Notes: a model not told the origin generated them from the letters alone. A stretch of 64,000 nucleotides of DNA from Paraburkholderia youngii (GCF_013366925.1 NZ_JAALDK010000001.1:2859089-2923088); one strand, 5' to 3'; counted from the stretch's first letter, positions 19,289 to 29,691 are shown. Numbers and translations are program-made.

Positions 19289-20740
19289 CTAGATGACGTA
19301 AAGATCGACGTATTCATTGACCGGCGTCGCTTCGAGCTTGGCCTGGTCGAGCGATACGTCGAGAATCGCCAGTTGTTGCTTGACCGGAAAGCGCCGGGCG
19401 AGGTTGTTCTTGAACTTCTCGACCAGCAACGGAATACCGTCCTCGCGGCGGCGCTTATGACCGATCGGGTATTCGACTACGACTTCCCCGAACTTCGACC
19501 CGTCGTTGAATTCGATCGTCAGTGCATTGGCGATCGAACGCTTCTCCGGGTCGTGATAATCCTTCGTGAACTGTGGATCTTCTACGCATTCCATTTTCGC
19601 GCGCAACGCATCGATACGCGAGTCCTGCGCCACTGAGTCTTCGTAATCGGCGGCCGTCAGACGGCCGAAAATCAGCGGCACCGCGATCATGTACTGGATG
19701 CAATGATCACGGTCGGCCGGATTGTTCAGCGGGCCTTTTTTATCGATGATGCGAATCGCGGCTTCGTGCGTGCGGATCGTCACGCGGCGAATGTCTTCGA
19801 CGCGCCGGCCTTGGCGCGAGAGCTGCGCATGCAGCGCGAGCGCGGCTTCCGCGGCGGTTTGCGCGTGGAACTCGGCCGGAAACGAAATCTTGAACAGCAC
19901 GTTTTCCATCACGTACGAGCCGTACGGACGCTGGAACCGGAACGCGTTGCCATTGAACAGCACGTCGTAGAAGCCCCACGTTTTCGCGCTGAGCACCGAC
20001 GGATAGCCCATCTCGCCGGTCTTCGAGATCAGCGCGAGGCGCACGGCGCGCGCGGTGGCGTCGCCGGCGGCCCACGATTTGCGCGAACCGGTGTTCGGCG
20101 CATGGCGGTAGGTGCGCAGCGCCTGCCCATCGACGAGCGCCTGCGATACCGCGTTGATCAGCTCTTCGCGCGTGAGGCCGATCAGCTGGCCGACCACCGC
20201 GGTCGACGCGAGCTTGACGAGCAGCACATGATCGAGCCCGACCTTGTTGAACGAGTTCTCGAGCGCGATGCAGCCTTGAATTTCGTGCGCCTTGATCATC
20301 GCGATCAAGACGTCTTTCATCGTCAGCGGCGCTTTGCCGGCTGCGATGGCGGTACGCGAGAGCCAGTCGGCCGTCGCGAGAATGCCGCCGAGGTTATCGG
20401 ACGGATGACCCCATTCGGCCGCGAGCCAGGTGTCGTTGAAGTCGAGCCAGCGGATCATCGCGCCGATGTTGAAGGCGGCCTGAACGGGGTCCAGCTGGAA
20501 CGACGTGCCCGGCACCTTCGCGCCGTTGGGGACGATCGTGCCTGCCACGATTGGTCCCATCAGCTTGGTGCAGGCCGGGTAGGTAAGCGCCTCGAGTCCG
20601 CAACCGAGCGTGTCGATCAGGCAATGACGCGCGGTTTCCAGCGCGAGCGCCCTGTCGATCCGGTAATTCAGCACGTAGTCGACGATATCGACCAGGACGG
20701 CGTCCGGGGCGGGTCGTACGTTGGAGATCGGGGCGGACAT
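19289..20740 (-). CDS. prpD: 2-methylcitrate dehydratase
   Basis: A 483-residue MmgE/PrpD-family dehydratase. In the methylcitrate cycle PrpD removes water from 2-methylcitrate; the enzyme also has some aconitase activity and needs no iron-sulfur cluster. Family stretches seen are [62 protein letters not shown] and [20 protein letters not shown]. Length matches PrpD (about 480). It lies 24 bases after the MliC-like gene and upstream of acnA. No prpB (2-methylisocitrate lyase) is present in this cluster. Confidence 0.94.
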   Translation of the reverse strand: MSAPISNVRPAPDAVLVDIVDYVLNYRIDRALALETARHCLIDTLGCGLEALTYPACTKLMGPIVAGTIVPNGAKVPGTSFQLDPVQAAFNIGAMIRWLDFNDTWLAAEWGHPSDNLGGILATADWLSRTAIAAGKAPLTMKDVLIAMIKAHEIQGCIALENSFNKVGLDHVLLVKLASTAVVGQLIGLTREELINAVSQALVDGQALRTYRHAPNTGSRKSWAAGDATARAVRLALISKTGEMGYPSVLSAKTWGFYDVLFNGNAFRFQRPYGSYVMENVLFKISFPAEFHAQTAAEAALALHAQLSRQGRRVEDIRRVTIRTHEAAIRIIDKKGPLNNPADRDHCIQYMIAVPLIFGRLTAADYEDSVAQDSRIDALRAKMECVEDPQFTKDYHDPEKRSIANALTIEFNDGSKFGEVVVEYPIGHKRRREDGIPLLVEKFKNNLARRFPVKQQLAILDVSLDQAKLEATPVNEYVDLYVI

Positions 20741-20764
20741 CGGGGGCTTCCCTGGCGGCGAAAA

Positions 20765-21268
20765 TCAGTTGCCGGTCTTGTTGATCGCGTTCGATTGCGT
20801 TGCAGCCGGCGCGCCCTGTTCCATCGCGACCGTCTTGCACTCGTCGGCGAGACGCGAGCTGTCCTTGTCCTGGAACAGCATGGCCTTCGTCGGGATCACG
20901 ACGAGGTCCATACCGGATGCCGCGTCGTGGAAGCGGTCAGCGCCCGTGGTGGTCGCTTCGCGCGGCAGGTTGTAGTTCTTGTTCGCCCAGTGAACGGTGA
21001 CGATCTGGTCACGCTTCATGTCGCCTTTCATTTCGAAAGCCAGACCGTCCTTGCACGACCACTTTTCCGCGCCTTCCGGAATCGGATCGACCTTCGCTTC
21101 CTTCACCGGATTGGCCTTGCGCTTGACCAGGCGGCGCGGCTCCGGGCGCTTGGCGACGGCCTTCTTCGTGGTGGTGGTGGCCGTGTCCGCAGCAGCGGCG
21201 TCAGTCGCGACGGTCAGCATCGTCGTAGACAGGGCGCCAATCATGGCGGCGATCATCAGCTTTTTCAT
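20765..21268 (-). CDS. secreted MliC-like protein (possible lysozyme inhibitor)
   Basis: A 167-residue protein with a clear signal peptide (MKKLMIAAMIGALSTTMLTV..., likely cleavage after DAAAA near residue 27). A basic linker (KRPEPRRLVKRK) follows, then a compact domain from about residue 65 to 150 with two cysteines (SCKDG and DEC). The order of hydrophobic strands and the Cys pair resembles membrane-bound lysozyme inhibitor of c-type lysozyme (MliC), but there is no lipobox here, so it would be periplasmic. The match is from pattern only. It sits between prpC and prpD in the operon, an unexpected neighbour for carbon metabolism. Confidence 0.6.
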   Translation of the reverse strand: MKKLMIAAMIGALSTTMLTVATDAAAADTATTTTKKAVAKRPEPRRLVKRKANPVKEAKVDPIPEGAEKWSCKDGLAFEMKGDMKRDQIVTVHWANKNYNLPREATTTGADRFHDAASGMDLVVIPTKAMLFQDKDSSRLADECKTVAMEQGAPAATQSNAINKTGN

Positions 21269-21368
21269 GGAGAAAACCTTTCTATCAAATCAGTTAAACA
21301 GTGCGCGGACGACCGGTCCGGCGGCCGCGCGGGTTGAACTGCACGCGCTGTGGAGCGCACAGCGACCG

Positions 21369-22556
21369 CTATTTTCTCCTATTTAGCGGCACGTACTTTA
21401 AATTCTCGGGTCCGGTGTAGTTCGCGCTCGGCCGGATGATCTTGTTGTCGACGCGCTGCTCGATGATGTGCGCGCTCCAGCCGGCCGTACGCGAGATCAC
21501 GAACAGCGGCGTGAACATCGCGGTCGGCACGCCCATCATGTGATAAGACACCGCGCTGAACCAGTCGAGGTTCGGGAACATCTTCTTCGCTTCCCACATC
21601 ACCGATTCGAGGCGCTCGGCGATCGAGAACAGCTTCATGTTGCCCGCTTCCTTCGACAGCTTCTTCGCGACTTCCTTGATGACCTTGTTGCGCGGGTCCG
21701 AGATCGTGTACACCGGATGGCCGAAGCCGATCACGACTTCCTTGTTCTCGACGCGGCGGCGGATGTCGGCTTCGGCTTCGTCGGGTGTCTGGTAGCGCGA
21801 CTGGATTTCGAACGCTGCTTCGTTGGCGCCGCCGTGCTTCGGGCCGCGCAGCGCGCCGATCGCGCCGGTGATCGCCGAATACATGTCCGAGCCCGTGCCC
21901 GCGATCACGCGGCCCGTGAACGTCGACGCATTGAACTCGTGCTCCGCGTACAGGTTCAGCGACACGTGCATCGCATCGACCCACGCCTTCGACGGCTCGA
22001 CGCCATGCAGCAGATGCAGGAAATGGCCGCCGATCGAATCGTCGTCGGTTTCGACCTCGATGCGCTTGCCGTTGTGCGAGTAGTGATACCAGTACAGCAG
22101 CATCGAGCCGAGCGAGGCCATCAGCTTGTCGGCGATGTCGCGCGCGCCGGGCAGGTTGTGATCGTCCTTTTCGGGCAGCACCGTGCCGAGCACCGACACG
22201 CCGGTGCGCATCACGTCCATCGGATGCGCGGCGGCCGGAATCCATTCGAGCGCGGCCTTCACGTTGGCGGGCAGGCCGCGCATCGACTTCAGCTTGGTTT
22301 TGTAGGCGGTCAGTTCGGCCTGCGTGGGCAGCTTGCCGTGGACCAGCAGGTAAGCGATCTCCTCGAATTCGCACGCCTCGGCGATGTCGAGAATGTCGTA
22401 GCCGCGATAGTGCAGATCGTTGCCGGTCTTGCCGACCGTGCACAGCGCGGTGTTGCCCGCGGTCACGCCCGACAGCGCGACAGATTTCTTTGGTTTGAAG
22501 CCGCTTTGCGTTTCGTTGCCGCCTGTTGCGTCAGCGGCTTGCGTCGTCTCGCTCAT
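21369..22556 (-). CDS. prpC: 2-methylcitrate synthase
   Basis: A 395-residue citrate synthase-family enzyme. It condenses propionyl-CoA with oxaloacetate, probably with side activity on acetyl-CoA. The family active-site His and Asp regions are present: [38 protein letters not shown] and the C-terminal [22 protein letters not shown] and the short length separate it from GltA (433 residues, [13 protein letters not shown]), which is also in this window at 30037. GGAGAAGG lies upstream of the start. It is part of the mdh-to-acnA minus-strand run, 57 bases after the CoA-ester lyase gene. Confidence 0.94.
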   Translation of the reverse strand: MSETTQAADATGGNETQSGFKPKKSVALSGVTAGNTALCTVGKTGNDLHYRGYDILDIAEACEFEEIAYLLVHGKLPTQAELTAYKTKLKSMRGLPANVKAALEWIPAAAHPMDVMRTGVSVLGTVLPEKDDHNLPGARDIADKLMASLGSMLLYWYHYSHNGKRIEVETDDDSIGGHFLHLLHGVEPSKAWVDAMHVSLNLYAEHEFNASTFTGRVIAGTGSDMYSAITGAIGALRGPKHGGANEAAFEIQSRYQTPDEAEADIRRRVENKEVVIGFGHPVYTISDPRNKVIKEVAKKLSKEAGNMKLFSIAERLESVMWEAKKMFPNLDWFSAVSYHMMGVPTAMFTPLFVISRTAGWSAHIIEQRVDNKIIRPSANYTGPENLKYVPLNRRK

Positions 22557-22613
22557 GTTCCGCCTTCTCCTGTGTGCCGGCTCATCGCTGCCGCCGTTTG
22601 AAAAACGCGTCGC

Positions 22614-23630
22614 TTATGCCACTGACTGTCCGTTAGCGCCCACTTGCGCAAAGAGAGGCGCCGCTTCTTGCGGAATAGCGCGGCCGGTGCTCTGCGCGCG
22701 GCGCAGCACCGACCAGTAATAGCGGTAGCTTGCGCGGTCGTGCAGCGTATCACCGTGACGTGTCGGGCCCCAATGCGCGGACTGCGCGGCCAGCAGGATT
22801 TCGGTGGCCGTCGCGATTTCTTCGTCGCGCGGCGCGAACGCGGCGACGATCGCCTCGATCTGCGCCGGATGAATGCTCCACATGCGCGTGTAGCCGAATT
22901 CATTGCGGGCGCGCTGCGCGTCGTTCGCGACCACGCTCATGTCGCGCACTTCGGTGCTGACGTTGTGCGACGGCACCTTGCCGTACGCATGGCAGGCCGC
23001 CGAAATTTCGAGCTTCGCGCGCCGCACGAGCGGATGATCGAATTGGCCCGGCGAGCGCATCGCGGTATCGGGGATCGCGCCGTCGTGCGCGGAGACGAAG
23101 TCCATCAGGCCGAAGCTCAGCGCCTCGACGCCTGGCAGCGCGGCCAGTTCGAACACGCGCGTGAGCGCGCCGTGAGTTTCGACCAGCAACTGCACCGGCA
23201 CCGGTTGCGCGATGCCGAGTTCGCGCCGCGTCGCCTCGATGAACGCGATCATTTCGGCGGCATCGTGGACGTTGCGGACTTTCGGCAGCGTGATGTAGGC
23301 GGGTGCCCGCTTTGCGGCGCGCAGAATCAGGCGCACGTCGTCACGCCAGTGCGCGTGAGCGAAGTCGTGGATGCGTACGCCGACGCGGCCGAAGCGGTCG
23401 TGCTCGCTGCCCAGCAGCGATGCGACCAGTTCCGCGTGCTCGGCCTCCCGGCCGACCTGCGCGCCGTCTTCGCAATCGAGCGTGATATCGAACACCGGGC
23501 CGAGTTGCTGCTGTAACGCGAGCGATTTCAGCATCAGCTTTTCGCTTCCCGCGTAGTGGTCGCAGGCAGGCAGCACAGCGGGCGGCGCTTCGCCCTCAAA
23601 CAGCACTTCGGCAGGTGTGAGAACGCGCAT
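22614..23630 (-). CDS. HpcH/HpaI aldolase/citrate lyase family CoA-ester lyase
   Basis: A protein of 338 residues from the ATG at 23630 (an in-frame start 20 codons earlier exists, but that extension is Pro/Thr-rich and not family-like). It has the CitE/malyl-CoA lyase-type TIM barrel: DITLDCEDGAQVG near residue 50 (metal/CoA site), VRIHDFAH, YITLPKVRN, VPVQLLVETHGAL with the metal-binding Glu, and a C-terminal MWSIHPAQIEAI loop that contacts CoA. Likely substrates are malyl-, citramalyl- or methylmalyl-CoA-type thioesters; I cannot choose. Between mdh and prpC, an acyl-CoA lyase making acetyl- or propionyl-CoA plus a keto acid would fit. Confidence 0.82.
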   Translation of the reverse strand: MRVLTPAEVLFEGEAPPAVLPACDHYAGSEKLMLKSLALQQQLGPVFDITLDCEDGAQVGREAEHAELVASLLGSEHDRFGRVGVRIHDFAHAHWRDDVRLILRAAKRAPAYITLPKVRNVHDAAEMIAFIEATRRELGIAQPVPVQLLVETHGALTRVFELAALPGVEALSFGLMDFVSAHDGAIPDTAMRSPGQFDHPLVRRAKLEISAACHAYGKVPSHNVSTEVRDMSVVANDAQRARNEFGYTRMWSIHPAQIEAIVAAFAPRDEEIATATEILLAAQSAHWGPTRHGDTLHDRASYRYYWSVLRRAQSTGRAIPQEAAPLFAQVGANGQSVA

Positions 23631-23761
23631 CTTCGGCGTGTGGGGTGTGGTGAGGATTAGGAATGTCGGATTCGGGTGTGCTCTGCGCAAGCGCAGTCGG
23701 GCGACGGCAAAGCACGTTCGAATCAGAGGCGAATGGCGACGATCGCAGCGCCATGCGCACG

Positions 23762-23805
23762 AAAAAAACCGGAACCCGCCGCGCTGACGCTTCGGAGTTC
23801 CGGTT
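23762..23805 (-). terminator. intrinsic terminator after mdh
   Basis: The minus strand has the 9-bp stem AACCGGAAC/GTTCCGGTT (arms at 23805-23797 and 23775-23767) followed by seven T (complement of 23762-23768). It lies 22 bases after the mdh stop, so mdh is probably a separate transcript or only partly co-transcribed with the lyase and prp genes. Confidence 0.85.
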
Positions 23806-23826
23806 CATCGGCATCAGATCAGATGC

Positions 23827-24810
23827 TTAGCCGAGCAGGTGCTGAACGCCGTCGCGCTCTTCAAGCAGTTCCTGCAGCGTGCCGTCCATCTTTTCGCGCG
23901 AGAACGCGTCGATTGCCAGACCTTCGACGCGCTTGTACTCGCCGTTTTCGCAGGTCACGGGCACGCCGTAGATGATGTCTTCAGGGATGCCGTACGAGCC
24001 GTCCGACGGGATGCCCATCGTGACCCACTTGCCGTTGGTGCCGAGCACCCAGTCACGCACGTGGTCGATCGCAGCGTTGGCCGCCGATGCCGCCGACGAC
24101 AGGCCGCGCGCTTCGATGATCGCCGCGCCGCGCTTGCCGACGGTCGGGATGAACGTGTTGCGGTTCCATTCTTCGTCGTTGATCAGCTTGGTCAGGTCCT
24201 GACCTTCAGCCGTTGCGACGCGGAAGTCCGGGTACATGGTCGGCGAGTGGTTGCCCCACACCGCGAGCTTTTCGATCGACGCGACCGGCTTGCCCGACTT
24301 GGCGGCCAGTTGCGACAGCGCGCGGTTGTGGTCCAGACGCAGCATCGCGGTGAAGTTCTTCTTCGGCAGATCCGGCGCCGACTTCATTGCGATGTACGCG
24401 TTCGTGTTGGCCGGGTTGCCGACCACCAGAACCTTCACGTCGCGGCTGGCGACTTCGTTAAGCGCCTTGCCCTGAACCGTGAAGATTTCGGCGTTGGCCG
24501 ACAGCAGATCCTTGCGCTCCATGCCCTTCGAACGCGGACGCGCGCCGACGAGCAAGGCGATGTCGGCGTCCTTGAACGCGACCTTCGGGTCGTCCGTGAT
24601 CACGACGCCCGACAGCAGCGGGAATGCGCAATCATCCAGTTCCATCACGACGCCTTTGACGGCGGCTTGCGCTTGCGGCAGATCGAGCAGTTGCAGGATC
24701 ACCGGCTGGTCCTTGCCGAGCAGGTCGCCATTGGCGATGCGGAACAGCAGGGAGTAAGCGATTTGACCTGCGGCGCCGGTGACGGCAACGCGCTTTGCGG
24801 GCTTAGCCAT
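23827..24810 (-). CDS. mdh: malate dehydrogenase
   Basis: A 327-residue NAD-dependent malate dehydrogenase that oxidises malate to oxaloacetate in the TCA cycle. It has the N-terminal [15 protein letters not shown] dinucleotide-binding loop, the substrate-binding arginines in [25 protein letters not shown], and the catalytic His188 in [11 protein letters not shown]. Its sequence is of the cytosolic-type MDH common in beta-proteobacteria. GGAG lies nine bases before the ATG. It is divergent from the GntR regulator, 539 bases away, and is followed by its own terminator. Confidence 0.97.
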
Positions 24811-25349
24811 TGAGAAATCTCCAGGACGATGCGTTAGACGCTAGGGAAAACGCCATTCTATATGCGCGTTCAGCGAAGCGTTATGAAACACGGCGGAATT
24901 CACTGTTCGCGTGCGGGCTCGGAATGTGCCGAGACCGGGCGGCGCGTTGCGGCAAGACCGCCGTGCCGGAAATCCGTACTACCGAGCGGGACGGGATGGC
25001 CCAGGGCTTACGCCGCGCCGGGTCGCATCTGCACGGTGCGGGCTCCTGCAAACAGCGCGTTTCGGCGAGTGTCGGGCCAGCGGCTGCAACACGGATACAG
25101 CACGCGAATGCAACGGATGGCGGCGAATCGAAACCTGGACTGCGTAGGGGACGGCATGGTGCAGAGTGGCGGCCGGAGCGTCGCGGCGCTGCATCAAACA
25201 GCCGCCGCAAAATCCCGCAAACCCTTGCTCGACAAGGAGTGTAGGAGTCGAAACCGACAAAGTCAACAGTATCTTATGTCTTATATAAGACACATCTATC
25301 GACGGGAAAACCCTAGACGTGCCCCGGCGCTTTATGATGAAATGCGCGC
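24811..25349. other. 539-base divergent intergenic region mdh / gntR
   Basis: I see no convincing gene. Near mdh, the minus strand has a possible -10 TATAGAAT around 24854-24861. Near the regulator gene lies a perfect palindrome (25277-25292). The middle, 24900-25250, contains only short frames without ribosome-binding sites. Confidence 0.55.
25277..25292. promoter_or_regulatory. putative GntR-family operator palindrome
   Basis: The 16-bp sequence TGTCTTATATAAGACA is a perfect palindrome, AT-rich in a GC-rich region. It sits 57 bases before the GntR gene start and overlaps a possible -10 (TATAAG, 25284-25289). This fits autorepression, and perhaps control of divergent mdh. I saw no second copy in front of sdhC, prpC or acnA. 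Confidence 0.6.
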
Positions 25350-26150
25350 ATGAATTCGAACCCGGCGAATCCTGTAAACCCGAATGGCCAGGGGGCCGCG
25401 GGCGAAGCTGTATCCGCTGTTTCCGCTGCCGCGTCGCCGACCTTCAGCCCCTTGTATCAGCAGATCAAGGGCTTGATTACGCAGAGCCTCGAAAGCGGCG
25501 AATGGAAGCCGGGCGAGATCATTCCTAGTGAAGTCGAACTGGCCGCGCGTTTCAAGGTGAGTCAGGGTACGGTGCGCAAGGCGATCGACGAGCTGGCCGC
25601 CGACAATCTGCTGGTGCGCCGTCAGGGCAAGGGCACGTTCGTTGCGACGCACAACGAAGAACGCGCGCAGTTCCGTTTCCTGAGATTGCTCGCCGACGAC
25701 GGCGCGGAGCATCCGCACGTGAGCCGTCTGCTCGAATGCCGGCGGCTGCGCGCATCGGCGGAAATTGCCCGGCAACTCGATCTGAAGCCGGCCGATCCGG
25801 TCGTGCTGATCAAGCGTTTGCTGCAGTTCGACGGCGAAGTGACCGTGCTCGACGAAATCTGGCTGCCAGGCGCCGTGTTCCGCGGGCTCACGCTCGAGCG
25901 GCTTTCGGAGTACAAAGGTCCCCTCTACGCGATGTTCGAGACCGAATTCGGCACTCGCATGATTCGCGCGACGGAAAAAATCCGCGCGGTCGCGGCGGAG
26001 CCTTCCGTGGCGGACCTGCTGCATGTGCCGGCGGGTTTTCCGCTGCTCTCGGTCGAGCGCGTCTCCTATACCTATGGGGATCGGCCGGTTGAAGTCCGGC
26101 GAGGTTGGTATGTCACAACCGGGTATTACTATCAGAACGATCTGAGCTGA
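25350..26150 (+). CDS. GntR family (HutC/UTRA subfamily) transcriptional regulator
   Basis: A 266-residue regulator. After a 30-residue Ala/Pro/Asn-rich leader, a winged helix-turn-helix runs from about residue 32 to 100 (PLYQQIKGLITQSLESGEW, IIPSEVELAARFKVSQGTVRKAIDELAADNLLVRRQGKGTFV). A UTRA ligand-binding domain follows from about 115 to 260, ending in the typical VRRGWYVTTGYYYQNDLS. It lies between mdh and the sdh operon and probably senses a carbon-metabolism intermediate; the ligand is not known to me. The TGTCTTATATAAGACA palindrome upstream is its likely own operator. Confidence 0.9.
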   Translation: MNSNPANPVNPNGQGAAGEAVSAVSAAASPTFSPLYQQIKGLITQSLESGEWKPGEIIPSEVELAARFKVSQGTVRKAIDELAADNLLVRRQGKGTFVATHNEERAQFRFLRLLADDGAEHPHVSRLLECRRLRASAEIARQLDLKPADPVVLIKRLLQFDGEVTVLDEIWLPGAVFRGLTLERLSEYKGPLYAMFETEFGTRMIRATEKIRAVAAEPSVADLLHVPAGFPLLSVERVSYTYGDRPVEVRRGWYVTTGYYYQNDLS

Positions 26151-26307
26151 ATCGGGCTGAAACGAGGCGCGGCGTCCCACACGCGTGCCGATCGGAAGGC
26201 GCTTTCATAGCGCGCGCAGCAAAGGACCTAGCGTGGTTTTCGCTGCAGCGCGATATAAAAAGGCGCTAAAATTGCGGATTAGTGTGACTACATAGTAGGG
26301 GTCTAGC

Positions 26308-26724
26308 ATGGCAGAAGCGGTAAAGAAACCGAGGCCGGAATTCCGGAACATCGGTATTGGGCAAATATTGACGGCATACCGTCTCCCGCTGGCGGGGCGC
26401 GTGTCGATTCTGCATCGCGTGAGCGGTGCCTTGTTGTTTCTTTTCCTTCCTTTCCTGCTGTTCCTCTTCGATCAGAGCCTGACTTCCGAACTGAGCTTCG
26501 AAGTCTTCAAGGGCTTCCTCTCCAACATCATCGTCAAGCTGATCACGCTGGTTCTCGCGTGGGCTTTCCTGTTCCACTTCTGCGCCGGCATCCGTCACCT
26601 CGTGATGGATACGAATCATGATGCCGTGTCGAAGGAAAAGGGCAAGTCGACCTCTGTCGTCGTGTTAGTCGTGTCGTCGCTGCTCACCATCGCATTCGCG
26701 GCAAAACTGTTCGGAGCATTCTAA
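26308..26724 (+). CDS. sdhC: succinate dehydrogenase cytochrome b556 subunit
   Basis: A 138-residue inner-membrane subunit of complex II with three transmembrane helices. It helps bind heme b and ubiquinone. The conserved SILHRVSG motif (residues 33-40, quinone site) and the FHFCAGIRHLVMD motif with His90/His97 (heme ligand region) are visible. AGGGG lies ten bases before the ATG. It is the first gene of the operon sdhC-sdhD-sdhA-sdhB-sdhE-gltA; sdhD begins three bases after its stop. Confidence 0.95.
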   Translation: MAEAVKKPRPEFRNIGIGQILTAYRLPLAGRVSILHRVSGALLFLFLPFLLFLFDQSLTSELSFEVFKGFLSNIIVKLITLVLAWAFLFHFCAGIRHLVMDTNHDAVSKEKGKSTSVVVLVVSSLLTIAFAAKLFGAF

Positions 26725-26727
26725 AAA

Positions 26728-27096
26728 ATGGCAGCCAATAACCGAATCGGTTCGAAGCGTCTCGTCGTCGGCGCGCACTACGGTCTGCGCGACTGGCTCG
26801 CGCAACGCGTCACCGCCGTCGTGATGGCGGTGTACACGGTGATTCTGCTCGCGTGGTTCTTCCTCGCGCGCGACTTCTCGTACGACGGCTGGGCGTCGAT
26901 CTTCGCGACGCAGTGGATGAAGCTCGCCACGTTCGTCACGCTTCTCTCGCTCTTCTACCACGCGTGGGTGGGTGTGCGCGACATCTGGATGGATTACGTG
27001 AAGCCCGTTGGCACGCGTCTCGTCCTGCAGGCGCTGACGATCCTCTGGCTGCTCGCATGTGCGGGCTACGCTGCGCAGATTCTCTGGAGAGTATAA
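26728..27096 (+). CDS. sdhD: succinate dehydrogenase membrane anchor subunit
   Basis: A 122-residue inner-membrane subunit of complex II with three transmembrane helices (about residues 28-47, 65-85 and 97-117). The conserved [15 protein letters not shown] block contains His78, the likely second heme b ligand, and the Asp/Tyr that help form the ubiquinone pocket. It is spaced tightly between sdhC and sdhA, four bases from the latter. Confidence 0.95.
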   Translation: MAANNRIGSKRLVVGAHYGLRDWLAQRVTAVVMAVYTVILLAWFFLARDFSYDGWASIFATQWMKLATFVTLLSLFYHAWVGVRDIWMDYVKPVGTRLVLQALTILWLLACAGYAAQILWRV

Positions 27097-27100
27097 AAGC

Positions 27101-28876
27101 ATGGTTGCAATCAAGAATTCTCTGCCGCGTCGCAAGTTTGACGTGGTTATCGTCGGCGCGGGCGGCTCGGGGATGCGCGCGTCGCTGCAACTGGCGCGCG
27201 CCGGTCTGTCGGTCTGCGTGCTGTCCAAAGTGTTTCCGACGCGTTCGCATACGGTCGCTGCCCAGGGCGGCATCGGCGCTTCGCTCGGCAACATGAGCGA
27301 AGACAACTGGCACTATCACTTCTACGACACGATCAAGGGCTCCGACTGGCTCGGCGACCAGGACGCGATCGAGTTCATGTGCCGTGAAGCACCGAACGCC
27401 GTCTACGAACTCGAACACTTCGGCATGCCGTTCGACCGTAACGCCGACGGCACGATCTATCAGCGCCCGTTCGGCGGCCACACCGCGAACTACGGCGAAA
27501 AGCCGGTGCAACGCGCCTGCGCAGCGGCTGACCGTACCGGTCACGCGCTGCTGCACACGCTGTACCAGCAGAACGTTGCTGCCAAGACGCAATTCTTCGT
27601 CGAATGGATGGCGCTGGACCTGATCCGCGACGCCGACGGCGACGTGCTCGGCGTAACCGCGCTGGAAATGGAAACCGGCGACGTCTACATCCTCGAAGGC
27701 AAGACCACGCTGTTCGCCACGGGCGGCGCAGGCCGGATCTTCGCGGCATCGACCAACGCGTTCATCAACACCGGTGACGGCCTCGGCATGGCGGCCCGTT
27801 CGGGCATCGCGCTGCAGGACATGGAATTCTGGCAATTCCACCCGACCGGCGTGGCCGGCGCGGGCGTGCTGATCACCGAAGGCGTGCGCGGCGAAGGCGG
27901 TATTCTGCGTAACTCGAACGGCGAGCGTTTCATGGAACGCTACGCGCCGACGCTGAAGGACCTGGCGCCGCGCGACTTCGTTTCGCGTTCGATGGACCAG
28001 GAAATCAAGGAAGGCCGCGGCGTGGGTCCGAACAAGGATCACGTCCTGCTCGACCTGTCGCACATCGGCGCCGAGACGATCATGAAGCGTCTGCCGTCGA
28101 TCCGCGAAATCGCGCTGAAGTTCGCGAACGTCGACTGCATCAAGGAGCCGATCCCGGTCGTGCCGACCATCCACTACCAGATGGGCGGTATTCCGACGAA
28201 CATCAACGGCCAGGTCGTCGGTACGCCGAAGGGCCATGAAGAGGTCGTCAACGGTTTCTACGCAGTGGGCGAATGCTCGTGCGTGTCGGTGCACGGTGCG
28301 AACCGTCTCGGCACGAACTCGCTGCTCGACCTCGTGGTGTTCGGCCGCGCTGCCGGCAATCACATCGTCAAGCACGTGAAGGAACTGAAGGAACACAAGC
28401 CGTTGCCGGCAGATGCAGCCGACTTCGCGCTGTCGCGTCTGGCGAAGCTCGATAGCTCGTCGTCGGGCGAGTATGCCCAGTCGGTCGCGAACGACATTCG
28501 CGGCACGATGCAGAAGCACGCTGGCGTGTTCCGTACCTCGGCCCTGCTTGCCCAAGGTGTCGAAGCCATCCGCGAAGTGGCGGCACGCGTCGACAACATC
28601 CATCTGAAGGATAAGTCGAAGGTCTTCAACACGGCCCGCGTCGAAGCGCTGGAAGTGGCGAACCTGATCGAAGTGGCACGCGCCACGATGGTCTCCGCCG
28701 AAGCGCGCAAGGAAAGCCGTGGCGCGCACGCGCAAAACGACTTCGAACATCGCGACGACGAAAACTGGCTGCGCCATACGTTGTGGTTCAGCGAAGGCGA
28801 TCGCCTCGACTACAAGCCGGTGCACATGAAGCCGCTGACCGTCGAATCGGTTCCGCCGAAAGCGCGTACCTTCTAA
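27101..28876 (+). CDS. sdhA: succinate dehydrogenase flavoprotein subunit
   Basis: A 591-residue catalytic subunit that oxidises succinate to fumarate. It has the FAD-binding [15 protein letters not shown] motif near the N terminus, the SHTVAAQGG motif whose His carries covalently bound FAD, and the substrate-site stretches [21 protein letters not shown] and [17 protein letters not shown] longer in-frame start at 27059 overlaps sdhD; the ATG at 27101 has GGAGA ten bases upstream and gives the family length. FAD attachment needs SdhE, encoded in the same operon. Confidence 0.97.
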   Translation: MVAIKNSLPRRKFDVVIVGAGGSGMRASLQLARAGLSVCVLSKVFPTRSHTVAAQGGIGASLGNMSEDNWHYHFYDTIKGSDWLGDQDAIEFMCREAPNAVYELEHFGMPFDRNADGTIYQRPFGGHTANYGEKPVQRACAAADRTGHALLHTLYQQNVAAKTQFFVEWMALDLIRDADGDVLGVTALEMETGDVYILEGKTTLFATGGAGRIFAASTNAFINTGDGLGMAARSGIALQDMEFWQFHPTGVAGAGVLITEGVRGEGGILRNSNGERFMERYAPTLKDLAPRDFVSRSMDQEIKEGRGVGPNKDHVLLDLSHIGAETIMKRLPSIREIALKFANVDCIKEPIPVVPTIHYQMGGIPTNINGQVVGTPKGHEEVVNGFYAVGECSCVSVHGANRLGTNSLLDLVVFGRAAGNHIVKHVKELKEHKPLPADAADFALSRLAKLDSSSSGEYAQSVANDIRGTMQKHAGVFRTSALLAQGVEAIREVAARVDNIHLKDKSKVFNTARVEALEVANLIEVARATMVSAEARKESRGAHAQNDFEHRDDENWLRHTLWFSEGDRLDYKPVHMKPLTVESVPPKARTF

Positions 28877-28902
28877 GGCACAAGTCAAAGGAATTCAGAG
28901 AA

Positions 28903-29607
28903 ATGGCCAAGCGTACATTTGAAATTTACCGCTACGATCCGGACAAGGACGCCGCTCCGCGCATGCAAACGTACGAGATCGAAATCGACTCGCACGAACG
29001 CATGCTGCTCGACGCGCTCGTCAAGCTGAAGGCGCTCGACGAAACCCTGTCGTTCCGTCGCTCGTGCCGCGAAGGCGTGTGCGGTTCGGACGCAATGAAC
29101 ATCAACGGCAAGAACGGCCTCGCGTGCCTGACGAACCTGAACGACCTGCCGCAGAAGATCGTGCTGCGTCCGCTGCCGGGCCTGCCCGTCGTGCGTGACC
29201 TGATCTGCGACTTCACGCAGTTCTTCAACCAGTATCACTCGATCAAGCCGTACCTGATCAACGATACGCCGCCGCCGGAAAAGGAACGTCTGCAGTCGCC
29301 GGAAGAACGCGACGAGCTCGACGGCCTGTACGAATGTATCCTGTGCGCGAGCTGCTCGACGTCGTGCCCGAGCTTCTGGTGGAATCCGGACAAGTTCGTC
29401 GGCCCGGCCGGTCTGCTGCAAGCCTACCGCTTCATCGCGGACAGCCGCGACCAGGCAACCGGCGAGCGCCTCGATAACCTGGAAGACCCGTATCGTCTGT
29501 TCCGTTGCCACACGATCATGAACTGCGTCGACGTTTGCCCGAAGGGCCTGAACCCGACCAAGGCAATCGGCAAGATCAAGGAATTGATGGTTCGCCGCGC
29601 TGTCTAG
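28903..29607 (+). CDS. sdhB: succinate dehydrogenase iron-sulfur subunit
   Basis: A 234-residue protein that carries electrons from FAD to quinone through three clusters. The [2Fe-2S] ligands are in [12 protein letters not shown] and the later GLAC; the [4Fe-4S] and [3Fe-4S] ligands are in [17 protein letters not shown] and [17 protein letters not shown]. An earlier in-frame start lies inside sdhA and would add 40 non-family residues, so the ATG at 28903 is used. Confidence 0.97.
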   Translation: MAKRTFEIYRYDPDKDAAPRMQTYEIEIDSHERMLLDALVKLKALDETLSFRRSCREGVCGSDAMNINGKNGLACLTNLNDLPQKIVLRPLPGLPVVRDLICDFTQFFNQYHSIKPYLINDTPPPEKERLQSPEERDELDGLYECILCASCSTSCPSFWWNPDKFVGPAGLLQAYRFIADSRDQATGERLDNLEDPYRLFRCHTIMNCVDVCPKGLNPTKAIGKIKELMVRRAV

Positions 29608-29691
29608 TATCAATGAGCCCCGCGCTCCCTGGCGCAGGCTGTCCCCGAGCGGGCAGTCAGCGCGCCTGGGGGCGGCGCGGGGTGTACCGAC

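Noticed and set aside
16520..19636. 1038-codon plus-strand frame opposite acnA
   Set aside because: Shadow frame of a gene with full aconitase motifs on the minus strand.
24862..25353. 163-codon plus-strand frame in the mdh/gntR gap
   Set aside because: No ribosome-binding site, Arg/Ser/Cys-rich random composition, and it runs through the palindromic operator into the GntR start.
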